Source of the DNA: Lepraria neglecta
Lineage: Eukaryota; Ascomycota; Lecanoromycetes; Lecanorales; Stereocaulaceae
Assembly (NCBI GenBank): GCA_033220425.1
Contig: CM065652.1
Coordinates: 992,001 to 1,056,000 of the forward strand
DNA: 64,000 bases
Direction: 5' to 3'
In this document: positions 1 to 10,527 of the stretch, in pieces
Position numbering within the stretch: the first letter of the stretch is position 1
How the letters are laid out: every line of letters begins with the position of its first letter
The notes under the pieces: model-generated
Told to the model about the DNA's origin: nothing
Seen by the model: the letters and a program-made list of their open reading frames with translations, nothing else
Database searches by the model: none
Made by a program: the position numbers and the translations under genes

Positions 1-648
1 GATCTCATCAGCTGCCCAGACTTCAATCCATCCCGAAACAGATCCGGCTTGCCCTGCTCTTGATGATGGCCGCAGCGGTACTACGTCAATAGATGAATGA
101 GTAGGCATGATGCACTTTTTAAGGCTTGTATTTTGCGCCCAATTAGTCCCGGGTGCATTTCAAACCCGTCGACTGTTCATTCCCAGAAGAATCCACTACT
201 CAGGACCCTAGAAGCCTCTTGGAGAAACGCCCCTAGGCCGCTGTAGCGGGCCCTTAAAGCGACAACTTCGGGAGGCTTCGGGATATGATTCAGGAGGAAG
301 TTGCCCCAAATTGCGTGCGAGACTTAGACAGAGCGCGCCAGGTGCGTTCCGTGGCAGACCTTTTCCTTCGTGCCTAGTGGGGGTTTCCCAGAGAGAGAAC
401 GGGTGGTTGTGTTGAAGCTTCACCACTCTGAAGACTTTCATGGCTAGCTGTGGCTCACGCAGAGCTCCCACGGGTTGAAGATGCTAACATTGCAAAGTTA
501 GGTGAAACTTCAGTTCTATAGTACATGGTCTCGTGGGATTGATCCAGCTAGATTAAATCGCTCATCGTTCCTTACTGTTCACAGTACACTATTCCGCTCA
601 GCTCAGATATTAGACTTTGAGGCAGTCTCTCGCTGAGTGAATCAGGTA
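1..648. other. No gene recognised at left edge
   Basis: No convincing coding signal, RNA gene or repeat was seen here. The base composition is ordinary, without the AT-rich TA-heavy look of the repeat island. The WSC gene ends at the right border, so its 3' untranslated region probably lies in the last few hundred bases. Confidence 0.4.
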
Positions 649-1455
649 TTAGCAAAACGGTGACTGAGGACCAAGTCTCCCCTCCGCTGTCGGCTTATTA
701 GTATGAGGATCCCACAGCACGAAGGACAAAGGTGTTTTACTGACATATTCTATGTGGTCTTCCCTTGGAGTCACCGGTTCCCGACTAGACAGGTTCGCTA
801 AGCTTTCAGTTTCATCAAGCTTTCGTTGTTTTCTGTGACATATCTTGATGACAAGAGTCCAGGCTGCGATTATGAGCCCTGGAATTCCGATGCCGATCCC
901 AACGCCAAGGCCTATGTTGTTGTTTGTGTTCGAACCGCCGCCATTATTGGCCACATTAGCAGGCTGTGTCGGATCCGCCGGCTGTGTCGGTTTCAAAGCT
1001 GTGCCAGTAGTTTGCGTCGGTGCAGCACTTGTCGCTTCGTAGACGTTGATGGCCCCTTCCCCACCGCACTTTACCGAAAGCTCGGTGCAGCAAGCAGAAT
1101 TACAATTGCTTTCTTCTGTTAAGGGATGGTTGGGGCTCATGTTTAGAATATGATCGCAGAAACATTGGAAGCTGAATTCGACGCCGAAGAAGGAGTATCC
1201 TTGACTGGAGCAAAAGCCGGCACAGATTTCGACTGTGTTATTTTCCGAACCGGAGTAGGTGCCGTTGAGGATACGTCCATTTCCTCCATCCTGGTAGCAG
1301 CCTCGGTAGCTCCACCCGCTGAGATGCTGTACTGCAGTCGTGGAGTTACCGATACAGTTGCCGTGGTTTTGGGTGGCGACGTAGCTTTCGGAGCGAACAA
1401 GCAGTAAGATTATGATCGAGATATACCGCTCAAGATTATGCCACTGTCTAAACAT
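649..1455 (-). CDS. WSC-domain single-pass membrane protein
   Basis: A single-exon frame of 268 codons starting at the methionine of MFRQWHNLERY. Residues about 10-24 are hydrophobic and look like a signal peptide. A WSC carbohydrate-binding-type domain follows, recognisable by the GWSYRGCYQD opening, the EICAGFCSSQGYSFFGVEF block and evenly spaced cysteines. Then comes a Thr/Pro/Asn-rich linker, a Gly/Ile-rich transmembrane segment (NIGLGVGIGIGIPGLIIAAW) and a basic cytoplasmic start (CHRKQRK). The layout is that of fungal WSC stress sensors or WSC surface proteins, which act at the plasma membrane and cell wall. The frame stays open upstream of this methionine, but the extension is unlike a signal peptide, so I chose the internal start. 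The cytoplasmic tail is short (about 70 residues), so signalling in the manner of yeast Wsc1 is not shown. Confidence 0.8.
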   Translation of the reverse strand: MFRQWHNLERYISIIILLLVRSESYVATQNHGNCIGNSTTAVQHLSGWSYRGCYQDGGNGRILNGTYSGSENNTVEICAGFCSSQGYSFFGVEFSFQCFCDHILNMSPNHPLTEESNCNSACCTELSVKCGGEGAINVYEATSAAPTQTTGTALKPTQPADPTQPANVANNGGGSNTNNNIGLGVGIGIGIPGLIIAAWTLVIKICHRKQRKLDETESLANLSSREPVTPREDHIEYVSKTPLSFVLWDPHTNKPTAEGRLGPQSPFC

Positions 1456-2289
1456 CGTTGTTCCTGAAAATATTAAAGGTGAAACATTTGACGCAGGACT
1501 AGGATTCGTTGTCTGGTAAGTCAGCTGGAATCGAGATAAAAGGGAAAACGAGATGTAAAATGGAGGATTTAACGTATAAAGAATGCACCGCTGCAATTTT
1601 ATTGACCAATGCGGCTTAGGATAGGACGGTCCCTCTTGTGTCGAGGCAATTTCAAGGCGATAGGCACAGCGTTGTTTCATGAAATTTGATCCGATGTACG
1701 ATTGGAAGCTGAGGGGTTATGCAGCGACTGGCCAATGATGACCTTACATGTGGGGTCTTTCGGGTTATTAGACGTTTCGATATATGCATATATGCAAGTG
1801 AGATCAAGGCTGGGAAGTGATTCCATTGGTGGGCCCACAAAACGGGATCCAATTAGAAAACAACGTGGTGGCTTATTATTACGCGCAACGCCATGTTGCG
1901 ATACTACAGGGAAGAGAAAAAGAAGACATAGGCAGAACAGAGCAACGTAATAGGAGTATACTTGAACTCATCTGTAATACATGCAATCACGTAGGCTGGA
2001 ACGACCTCTCGCTGGTAGAAGTCTTTGAATAGTCCTAATAGGATACGTCCGAATGTATTCTCCTCGGCTGAAACTCTTCTAATCTTTCTTCTAGGCAAAG
2101 GATCAATGCACACCCCCTATTTGATGCCCGCACACCCCCAACTTTATGCATGCACACGCCCCTAAATTAGGCTTAGCGCTGCCAAGCATACCCCCGAAGC
2201 ATCGTCCTAACGACAAGCTGGGGGCACAAATATGAAGGGTCAAAAGGTCAACATTTGCTAGGAACTAGGTACTTAATTTGCCTAAGGAA
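1456..2289. other. Intergenic, no gene recognised
   Basis: Likely holds the promoter of the WSC gene at its left side. Near 2108-2165 there is a short direct repeat of GCACACCCCC-like words. No frame here resembles a known protein. Confidence 0.4.
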
Positions 2290-3491
2290 CTACGCCAAAT
2301 CTTTCTTCTAATAACAGATTATAAGGACTTTCGGAGGTATCCGCACTTGCAGCCAATTAGAATGGCCCTATACTTCGAGACTTCTTTGCCTGAACTGCTT
2401 TCTTCGGTTAGCGCGCCAAACCGTACCCTATCAAAATCGAAATACGTATCGCAACTTCTTCGCAGTACTTCCCCGCGCTACATACGTCATATGATATCGA
2501 GATAATTTTATAAGTTTTGGAACCAAGTATGCGCTTTCTAACGCCGTCAAAATTTTCAAAATCGGTCCATTTGCGCAAAAGTTATGACCAAAAGAAGCGT
2601 TTTCGCCATGTTTTGCGGGCAGCCCAAGCTCGGTGGCAAATGCCAAGGAATACGCAACGCAATTTCTTCGCAGTACTTCCTCGCGCCACATACGTCATAT
2701 GATATCGAGATAATTTCATAGGTTTTGGAGTCAGTCATTAGCTTGCTTGCGCATCAAGAATTTTTAGAATCGGCCCATTTGCGCAATAGTTATGAGCAAA
2801 AGAAGCGTTTTCGCCATGTTTTACTGGCAGCGCGAGCTCGGTGGCAAATGCCAAGCATTGAGCTTGGCGCCCCCGGACCCTGGAACATCAAAAGTTGAAT
2901 GCGCACCGCAACTTCTTCGCAGTAATGCCCCGCGCCACAGACTTTATATGACATCGAGATAATTTCATGAGTTTTGGAACCAAGCATGCGCTTTCCAACA
3001 CCGTCAAATTTTCAAAATCGGTCTATTTGCGCAAAACTTATGAGCAAAAGAAGCGGTTTCGCCATGTTTTATAGGTAGCGCGAGCTTAGTGGCAAATGCC
3101 AAGCATTGAGCTTGGCGCCAAAAGTTGAATGCGCACCGCAACTTCTTCGCAGCGATACCCCGCGCCACATACGTTATATAATATCAAGATAATTTCATCA
3201 GTTCTGGAACCAAACATGCGCTTTGTAACGCGGTTCGAATTTTGAAATTTGGCTAAGATTTAGTTAAGGAAAGCTCAAAAATATGTTTTTACCTCCGGAG
3301 TCACCTAAAGCTACCCCCGAAGTACTAACATACTAAATCCTTAATAACTTTTAATACATTAGGGTTAGGGCTTAACTATATATATATAAAATATACTATA
3401 AATAGAGGGCTTTCTAATTCTACTTAAATCTTCTAAATAGAGTATAAAAATAGCGAGATATAGTCGTTTTTACGGTAATCTTCTATGAAGA
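2290..3491. repeat. Dispersed repeat A with four internal tandem units
   Basis: A block around CGCAACTTCTTCGCAGTA, followed by a CCCGCGCCACATACG-like word and then ATCGAGATAATTTC, recurs at about 2449, 2657, 2907 and 3137. This gives an imperfect tandem array of about 210-250-bp units. The same repeat with a single unit is present at 38095-38615, where the flanks (TCTTTCTTCTAATAA at the left, AATCTTCTGTGAAGATTACGG at the right) also match. It is interrupted at 3492 by an inserted 434-bp element. No coding frame was recognised. Confidence 0.75.
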
Positions 3492-3925
3492 TGAAATACC
3501 ACCTATCATGTTGGAAGGGTCTGTCTTGTTAGTGAAGCTGTTCCGATGTCTCCTAGTGCGCGGAGCGCTGGCGTAGATCGGGACGATGTTCGACCGACTT
3601 GGCAGACGTCAGGAGCTAGGCTCTCAGTGGTGCGCTAGCTGCCTAGTAGCGGCTATGTGTTACCCGCAGGAAGAAGCTTAAGGAGCGGTCTGCCCACTTC
3701 TTTCCTGAGGATCCTTAGTGATTAGTTCTAATACAGAATCACCTATACTGTGCCAGTAATATTATCACTTCACGTCTTAGCAGCGTAGCAACAGCGGGAA
3801 GCTGAGCCGCAGTCCAACATCGTAGCGCCAGCGGGACGCAGTTCCCAGGGCGCAGCGACGATCCGCCAGCGAGGAGCCTATCTCACGGAACGATAACGGC
3901 CCGCTGACGGGGAGTATACCTCATA
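3492..3925. mobile_element. Solo-LTR-like insertion, 434 bp, TSD GAAGA
   Basis: A GC-richer segment lies between two copies of GAAGA (3487-3491 and 3926-3930). It starts TGAAATACC and ends CCTCATA, in keeping with TG...CA termini after one C-to-T change. The other copy of the host repeat at 38589-38600 reads GTGAAGATTACGG without the insert, so it works as a related empty site. No protein frame was seen. It could be a solo LTR or a short non-autonomous element. Confidence 0.6.
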
Positions 3926-4641
3926 GAAGATTACGGGTACTTACTTGTACCTTCTAATAAAATATATAGAGATAATAAGACTAAATAAGAAACTAGATTA
4001 TATTAAGATCGGATTATTCTTAATTAAATAGGTAAAGGGATCTATTAACTATAAACTCGAACTTCTATATCTACGAATTATATTTCTACCTCGAGGGTAT
4101 CTTAGTAGCCTCCGGGGCTATAAGCGGGGTGTGCTAGAAAGCTAGCTCAGGAGCGCCTCTAGGGGCTACTAAGGCCCCTCGAGGCAGTCACGAGGCACCA
4201 AGAGGCAGCCCCCAATCGATTCCGATTGGCTCTAAACTTCAAGGCTAGCTACGTAAGGGTTATACGACAAACCACCCTGAATCAAGGGCTCGTAGGTACC
4301 ATACTACGCGAGCTATTCAAGTAGACGTTCTGGGGGTGCAGACGCTAGGAACGCGCCCAGGAACGCGCCCAGACATCAATAAAGCTAAAGACTTAGCGGG
4401 CGCCACAGGCGCAATACGCAAAGCCGCAATGTCGTACCCCCGCGAGAACTTTCGCTGAATCGCTCGAATCTAGGCAGATGTTTGGGCTACGACTAAGCGC
4501 TATTGAGAGGTGGAGTCCTCGAGCGCTGCCGTCGATTATAGAATATCACGGCTTTCGGGGTTAAGCTGCTAGGCGCTTAGCCCTAAAGCTTGGCTACTCG
4601 AGCTACCCCGGAGCTGCCTCTACTGCCTCAGAGCAATACGA
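3926..4641. repeat. End of repeat A, old Gypsy remnant, GC-rich unclassified segment
   Basis: The first 30 or so bases finish repeat A. About 3990-4070 is the reverse complement of the internal region of element G1 near 6040-6105, so it is a piece of an older copy in the opposite orientation. From about 4090 the sequence becomes GC-rich (4130-4641) with no recognisable coding frame. The last bases (ACTGCCTCAGAGCAA) resemble the reverse complement of those just right of element G1 (TTGCGCTGAGGCAGC), hinting at an inverted-repeat element into which G1 inserted. Confidence 0.4.
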
Positions 4642-5232
4642 TGTTACGAACCACGTTGCGTGCGGTGGTCCGTTATGTGTGGATTGATTCTCAATGGGGA
4701 TGGAGGTGCAACAGAGCAAGAGGGTGAAGCAGGCTTCAAGTGATGCTAAGCGGGTCTGGTATATGATCAGATGATATATGTTCAGTGCCTAGCCTAAGAG
4801 ATCTATCGCATGTAGTAAACAATTGAATAGCAAGTTGAGCACGATGCTCTAAGTGGTGCGAGCAGTGCTCCGTATATATAGACATACGAAATCCATGCCA
4901 AGCATTCCTGATCGCACTGGTCGCACTGATCGCACCGCGCTTATTGCGACCACTGCGCTTATCGCTTAACATGCCAAGCCTTCTTGATCGCACTGATCGC
5001 ACTGATCGCACCGCGCTTATTGCGACTACTGCGCTCATCGCTTAACATGCCAAGCCTTCTTGATCGCACTGATCGCACTGATCGCACCGCGCTTATTGCG
5101 ACTACTGCGCTCATCGCTTAATATGCCAAGCCTTCAGGGTCTGTCCGAGTCGGACACCGATTCGTCGACTCGAACCATAACGGGCGCTACGCTCCTTGAG
5201 CGTATCCCTGATCATGTTTCCTGATCGTAATA
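4642..5232 (-). repeat. LTR of element G1 (left, pol 3' side)
   Basis: A 591-bp LTR matching 9272-9786. It holds a tandem repeat of about 68 bp, built on GATCGCACTGATCGCACCGC and ATGCCAAGCCTTCTTGATCG, in three copies (about 4905-5135). The right LTR has only two copies, which accounts for most of the length difference. Confidence 0.9.
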
Positions 5233-5280
5233 TTAGCTCCCTCTCCCAGATTTCTCGTCCCGAGAAACTATCCATCCTTT

Positions 5281-5832
5281 ATGCTACCCCGACGTACTAA
5301 ACGTTCAGATAAACCGACCGTCCGCCGAACGGTATTGGCTAGTGAGCTAACCGAAGTCGTGATGCGGCCGTGTTCCCGATGTGTTACCAGCGGCAAGCAG
5401 TACTTGATAGGTGCGGGTTCCGACAGGTGTTCTAACTGTGTGGGCAGCGGTAGAAAATGCGACCTTATAGTATTACCCCTTAAGATACGTCGTATTAAGA
5501 TAGAACGAAAGGAAGTGTGGTTATAGTTAAAAACTACGCGCGAAGAGTTAGCTCGTAATACGGAAGAGTCTATACGTCTTTAGGCTATACTGATACGCCT
5601 TTAGATATAGTACGAATAACTCGAAGATAAAAAGCGGAAGATTATAGACCGAGAGATATAGAATATTAAGGAGTTGGAAGAAGACTAGCGGTCTATCCTA
5701 AGCGTTCCTGATAGCTAGATATTCAACGTCTTGTCCGAATAGTTTGGCTTCCTAGACGGAACCAATTAGTCCTCCTTCCCGATCGTTCCCGGAACTCCTA
5801 TAGAAGGTCCTGGCAGTTCCGGAGGTTCCTAA
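5281..5832 (+). pseudogene. Antisense ORF of element G1 with Zn2Cys6-type cysteine cluster
   Basis: The frame starts ATG-CTA-CCC-CGA and stays in register for 184 codons to TAA at 5830-5832, with several TAG/TAA stops from codon 82 on. It reads PCSRCVTSGKQY then GSDRCSNCVGSGRKCD. With the one RIP-type Cys-to-Tyr change allowed for, the spacing is C-x2-C-x6-C-x8-C-x2-C-x6-C, the fungal Zn2Cys6 binuclear cluster pattern. An Arg/Lys/Glu-rich stretch follows that could form a coiled coil. It lies on the strand opposite to gag-pol, directly inside the LTR. The same ORF occurs at 18841-19368 and in the remnant at 27614-27263. Function is unknown; a nucleic-acid-binding accessory protein is an inference. 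Confidence 0.7.
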
Positions 5833-6342
5833 GAGGTTCCCAGGTGTTTTCGGTATTATTATACCCTTTCTATTTAACTAGATACTTCTAATTAACCTGA
5901 TTTAGAATCCTCTCGACCTCGAACTCCGTTTCTTCTTTAACGTTATAATGAAATATTTCCTATAAGGGTATATTAGAGTCTACTAGCTCTAAGAGTAAGA
6001 CGTAGAATACTAGATATACCTTGGCGTCAGGTGGAAGCTCGAGTTTATAGTTAATAGGTCCTTTTACCTATTTAATTAAGAATAGTCCGACCTTAATATA
6101 ATCTAGTTTCTTACTTAGTCTCGTCGTTCTTATATTTTTTATTAGGAGGTATACTTTATCCCCCTTTTTTAGCTAAGGAATATTCTTTCTTTTCTTATTA
6201 ATTCGTTCCTTTAGTTTAGAATTTAAGCTTTTGATAGATCTTTATATATCCTTATACAAATTCTTTAGCTCGTTCGCCTTTACTAAGGCTTTTTCTGCGT
6301 TAGGTCCCTCTCTAGGTTATAGAAAAGTATTTATATTCTTTA

Positions 6343-7560
6343 TTGTCGAGGTACGCTATCGCTATTCGATCTAAGTATACTCGTATAATATTGTTAATAA
6401 GTGCTTGGCAGGTTGCTAGTGCGTTGGTGAGTCTAAACGGTATTACTAGATACTTATAATGGCTATATCTTGTTCGGAAGGCAGTTTTCTATTCTTCGCC
6501 TCCTTTTATCCGAATTAGGTTATATATGCCTCTAAGATCCAGTTTAGTGAATATCTTTGCTTTCCCGAGCCGATCCTATAGCTCGCCGATGTTAGGTAAA
6601 GGATATCTATTCTTGATTGTAATGTCGTTCAACTTTCGATAGTCGATGTATAGTTATAAGCTTCCGTCCTTCTTTAGTGTAAAGAGGATCGGGTAACCTG
6701 CTAGTGATTTGGATTCTCGAATAAATCCTTTTTTGAGGTTCTCGTCAATATACCCGCGAAGTACTTTAAGTTCCTTTTCTAATAATGCGTAAATAGGTCC
6801 AAATATTGGTTACTTGCTAGGTTCGAGTTCGATCTTATAATCCTATAGCTAATACTTAGGTAATGCTTCTATATTCGTCTCTTCCTCGAATAAGTACGTC
6901 TACTTACTATATTCCTGAGGGATAGAGGGTATATTAGTTCCTCCCTTAACTCTTACTTTATTGTCCCGCTAACCTTTACTAGTAACTATAGAGTCGGACT
7001 ACCCTTTAGTACCGTCCTTGTGCGAAGCTAAGGTAATACATACCTCGACTAGTCTTTGGTTCGACTTCTTATCTACTATTAAACACTACTGATACGTAGG
7101 TACAATCCTAGTAACATTTCCGGATTGATCTATCTTGAGTACTCCTCGAGCCTAATCGATTATTAGGTTATACTTCTTCAACCAAGGTATTCCTAAAATT
7201 ACGTGATAGGTAGCTATCCCAATAACGTTAAAGGTAATCTCCTTATGGTAGCGCTGAATTACAATAGGTAACGAAAGTATCTCTTCGTCTACCTTTCCTG
7301 TTAATAGTGTTAACCTGTCGGCTATCTAAAGATTATACTGCTGTGACTTCTTTCGAGTTGGTATTCTAGTTATTCGTACTAAGTCTCGCGAGATGAAGTT
7401 TCTAGTAGCTCCAGAATCTATTATTATAACGGTCCGCTATCCGTTAACAATTACCGGTATCTTTACATGTGTATCGTATTGCGCGGAACACAGATGTTGT
7501 TTGGGGGTTAATATATTGATCTCCTTATGGCTACCCCTGTTATAAGGGATTACTCTTTTC
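6343..7560 (-). pseudogene. Protease and truncated reverse transcriptase of element G1
   Basis: Read on the minus strand. A retroviral-type aspartic protease shows an intact IIIDSGAT active site near 7409-7430, then ATYHVILGIPWLKKYN. The reverse transcriptase follows with [20 protein letters not shown] and [18 protein letters not shown]. The frame runs into AYLDN at about 6345, exactly where the catalytic YLDD should be, and then switches to sequence that in G2 lies about 1.7 kb downstream. Most other interruptions are TAG or TAA, as RIP gives. Confidence 0.8.
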
Positions 7561-7989
7561 CCGCTTATAGGAGTAGGAACCCTACCTTTAACTTCGACTA
7601 TATATACTTCTCGTAGTTATTATATAGATAGGCGTACTATTCTGTTAAATAGTATTCTCTAGCGCTTGGGTCATTATTTAATTCGTAGATGACTCTCTTT
7701 GACTATTCCTTGTCGCGTCCTAGGAAGTATTAGTATATTCTTTTCGTCGCGAGGTGCTATAGATATCCGTTTTCCTTATATTTATAGTAATAGCTATATC
7801 TATAGGGTGGTGTTCTTACTGGCCCCTTGGCTATATTCCTCGGCGTACTATACTATACGCAGTAAAGCGATGTATATTCTTCCTATAGTATACTCTTGTA
7901 ACCTCAGTGATTCCGATCTATCCGATAGTCTAGCTATATATATTCCTTAGAGCTTTCTTCTTCTTCCTTAGACATAGTGGTTTTAGGTG

Positions 7990-9240
7990 TTATCCTTCTT
8001 GGTGGTCGTATTTCTTCCTACTTAGCTTCTAACGTACTAAGGGCTTCTTCCTACTCTGGATCTATTTCGCTTTCTTCCTGATCCTGCTTAGACTTTTCTT
8101 CTTAAGCCTTGCTACCGTCTTTAGCATTTAGGTCGTTCCTATATTATTCCCTAATACACGCGTTGAACTTCCTTATAAAGTCGTTATCGCTGTTTTCGGA
8201 TTCTTTATCAAGTTCTTCTTATATTATCCTATTATACTAGGAACTAACGTCTTCTTCGACTTTATCCTATACTAGTAGAATCTCCTTAGGCGTGCCGTTT
8301 GTATCGTCCTAGGTATATACTTTCTCTAGTACATTTAGCTGCGATCGATATACTATGTTTTTCGACTTGTAGTCTCTGGCGAAGTGGCTCGGTTTACTAT
8401 AGCTATAACACTTCAGTGTTTTCTTATTGCCCCCTTGCTACTTCTTGCCCCTGGCTGGCCCCCTGAAGGCCTGTTTACCTTTCTTCTCCGTAAAGTCTAG
8501 TTCTATAGGCGTATACCTATAGAGGTCGCGTTCTTTGTGTCCTGGGTGATAGCTCCTTGATTTAGCGAAAAAGCTTGAGCGTCCTATTCCGCCGACTCCT
8601 CTGTTATACCTCTTCTCTATAGTCCTTTCAAATAGCTTATCGTTAGTTTTGATCGCTTCTTCGATTAGTTTGTCAAGGGTATTAATAATGATCCCTGACC
8701 TTATAAGCTCGTCTTTGATATTGTCCTTAAGACCTCTCCGGTATATAGTTATTAATGCGTTATCGTCCTAGTTAGTCTTTACTATATATTACTGAAATTG
8801 AGTCGAGTACTCTAATATAGATTTCTTCTGGGTTATATACTAGATAGTTTATATTACTGTATTAACTTTGTTTGACGGACCGAATATACAGCGGATTTCG
8901 AGTCTGAATATAGCTATACTCTCCATATATTGTTTGATTTCGCTATCTTCGTCGTTATCTTCTATATACTTCTTCAGGAACGGATTAACCTACTTTTGGG
9001 CTCTTCTACGTAAGTAAGTAATAGCGAAGGTAGGATATTATTATATAGGTATAAGGTCTCCTTGGAACTTTAAGTAAAGTGATACCTAGGATAGCTATCC
9101 CTCGAGCTTATCTCTCTCTCCGTAGTATAAGTCGGGCTAGGCTATCTTGATATATCTACTAAGTCCTTCGTCAATAGTTGGGTGTTGTTGTCCGCTTCCT
9201 CCTCCTGAGGAGCTTAGGGTAGGTACCCTAGGGTCTCTTG
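7990..9240 (-). pseudogene. Gag remnant of element G1 with CCHC knuckle
   Basis: The minus-strand frame contains a zinc knuckle near 8370-8420, reading CYSYSKPSHFARDY. This is C-x2-C-x4-H-x4-C once two Cys-to-Tyr (TGT/TGC to TAT/TAC) changes are allowed for. Upstream is a gag-like frame with many RIP stops. It lies between the 5' LTR (right) and the protease, the normal Ty3/Gypsy order. Confidence 0.65.
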
Positions 9241-9271
9241 GTGTAGCACTTATCCTTGAGGGTGCTCAAAG

Positions 9272-9786
9272 TGTTACGAACCACGTTGCGTGCGGTGGTC
9301 CGTTATATGTAGATTGATTCTTAATAGGGATGGAGGTGCAATAGAGTAAGAGGGTGAAGCAGGCTTTAAGTGATGCTAAGCGGGTCTGGTATATGATTAG
9401 ATGATATATGTTTAGTGCCTAGCCTAAGAGATCTATCGCATGTAGTAAATAATTGAATAGCAAGTTGAGCACGATGCTCTAAGTGGTGCGAGCAGTGCTC
9501 CGCATATATAGACATACGAAATCCATGCCAAGCATTCCTGATCGCACTGGTCGCACTGATCGCACCGCGCTCATTGCGACCACTGCGCTCATCGCTTAAC
9601 ATGCCAAGCCTTCTTGATCGCACTGATCGCACTGATCGCACCGCGCTCATTGCGACCACTACGCTCATCGCTTAACATGCCAAGCCTTCAGGGTCTGTTC
9701 GAGTCGGACACCGATTCGTCGACTCGAACCATGACGGGCGCTACGCTCCTTGAGCGCATCCCTGATCATGTTTCCTGATCGTAATA
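9272..9786 (-). repeat. LTR of element G1 (right, 5' side)
   Basis: A 515-bp LTR matching the left one. Differences are dominated by TG/CA to TA changes, and it has one fewer internal tandem unit. Confidence 0.9.
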
Positions 9787-10180
9787 TAAGATTTGCGCTG
9801 AGGCAGCGAGGGCGCCCTAGGTGCCTCCGGGCGCTATCCGCGGAAGCTAAAGTATATCCGGTATTCTAATCCTTATAGGAAATATTTCATTATAAAGTTA
9901 AAGAAGAAACGAAGTTTAAGATCAAGAGGATTCTATACTAAATAGATTAGAAGTATTTAGTTAAATAGAAAGGGTAATAATAATATCGAGAATATCTAGG
10001 AACCCTTTAAGAATCTTATAAACTACTAGGAACTTCTATAAGAGTTTCGGGAATAGCCTAGAAGGAAGACTAATCGAAAATATTAGGGAAGTCGAACTGC
10101 TTAGACGAGACGTTAAATATTAAGCTATTAGGGGCCGGGTTAGAAAACCATTCGTCTTTCTCTAAATTAGTAATATTCTA
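9787..10180 (-). repeat. Old Gypsy-family remnant, part 2
   Basis: From about 9850 the sequence is the reverse complement of the G1 region 5690-5955 (antisense-ORF tail plus adjacent 3' sequence), strongly RIP-mutated. It continues the remnant at 27261-27790, from which it is separated by the TIR element and everything nested in it. 9787-9850 is GC-rich and may belong to another insertion shared with 4090-4641. Confidence 0.6.
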
Positions 10181-10527
10181 TCGTCGGCAAAATCGAACGT
10201 GGCTCTAGACGCCCGGCGGGCGCGTCACCTAGAAACCGGTCCGATGTGCGTCCGAGGCCACGCCAATCACGACTAAGGGCGCCCCGTGCAGGCCCCGGGC
10301 CAATTTTTAATTAGTAGAAGATAGCGTCGGAAACCCCCTGACTAGCTAGTCTCGTAGCCACCCTTGGCAAACCCCTATAGGGCGCTACACCCTCGTATCG
10401 CTATCGCGTACTACTATCGCGCACCGCTCTTGCAACGCTATCGCAACGCGGTCGCAACATCTACGCACATCACCCCGCGAGGAAATCGCCCGAATCGATC
10501 GATTCTAGCACCGCGTTGGGGCTAACC
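10181..10527. mobile_element. TIR element, left half (MITE-like)
   Basis: The terminal repeat TCGTCGGCAAAATCGAAC (10181-10198) is matched exactly, in reverse complement, at 27243-27260. The element is GC-rich, has no coding frame, and is split by the chromodomain retroelement inserted at TAACC (10523-10527 duplicated at 27117-27121). Total length without the insert is about 486 bp. Outside the TIRs the remnant ORF rejoins in frame as GAG-CTA-TAG-AAT, so any target duplication is absent or indistinguishable. Confidence 0.65.

Larger units (their letters stand above)
4642..9786 (-). mobile_element. Ty3/Gypsy LTR retrotransposon G1, RIP-mutated and internally deleted
   Basis: Two direct LTRs (4642-5232 and 9272-9786) bound the element. 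Both start TGTTACG and end CGTAATA, a TGTTACG/CGTAACA inverted terminus with one RIP change. Gag, protease and reverse transcriptase read on the minus strand; a purine-rich tract (rc of CTCCCTCTCCCAG) abuts the left LTR, as expected for the 3' side. Flanking pentamers are TACGA and TAAGA, a 4/5 match. Compared with G2, about 1.7 kb is missing at 6341/6345, removing the end of reverse transcriptase, RNase H and integrase. The element is therefore non-autonomous as well as RIP-damaged. Confidence 0.88.

Noticed and set aside
4736-5038. 100-codon frame in G1 LTR (also at 9366-9668)
   Set aside because: Translation of the LTR's tandem GATCGCACT units; no protein similarity.
4637-9791. Perfect target-site duplication for G1
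   Set aside because: The flanking pentamers TACGA and TAAGA differ by a C/A transversion that RIP does not explain, so I report only a near match.
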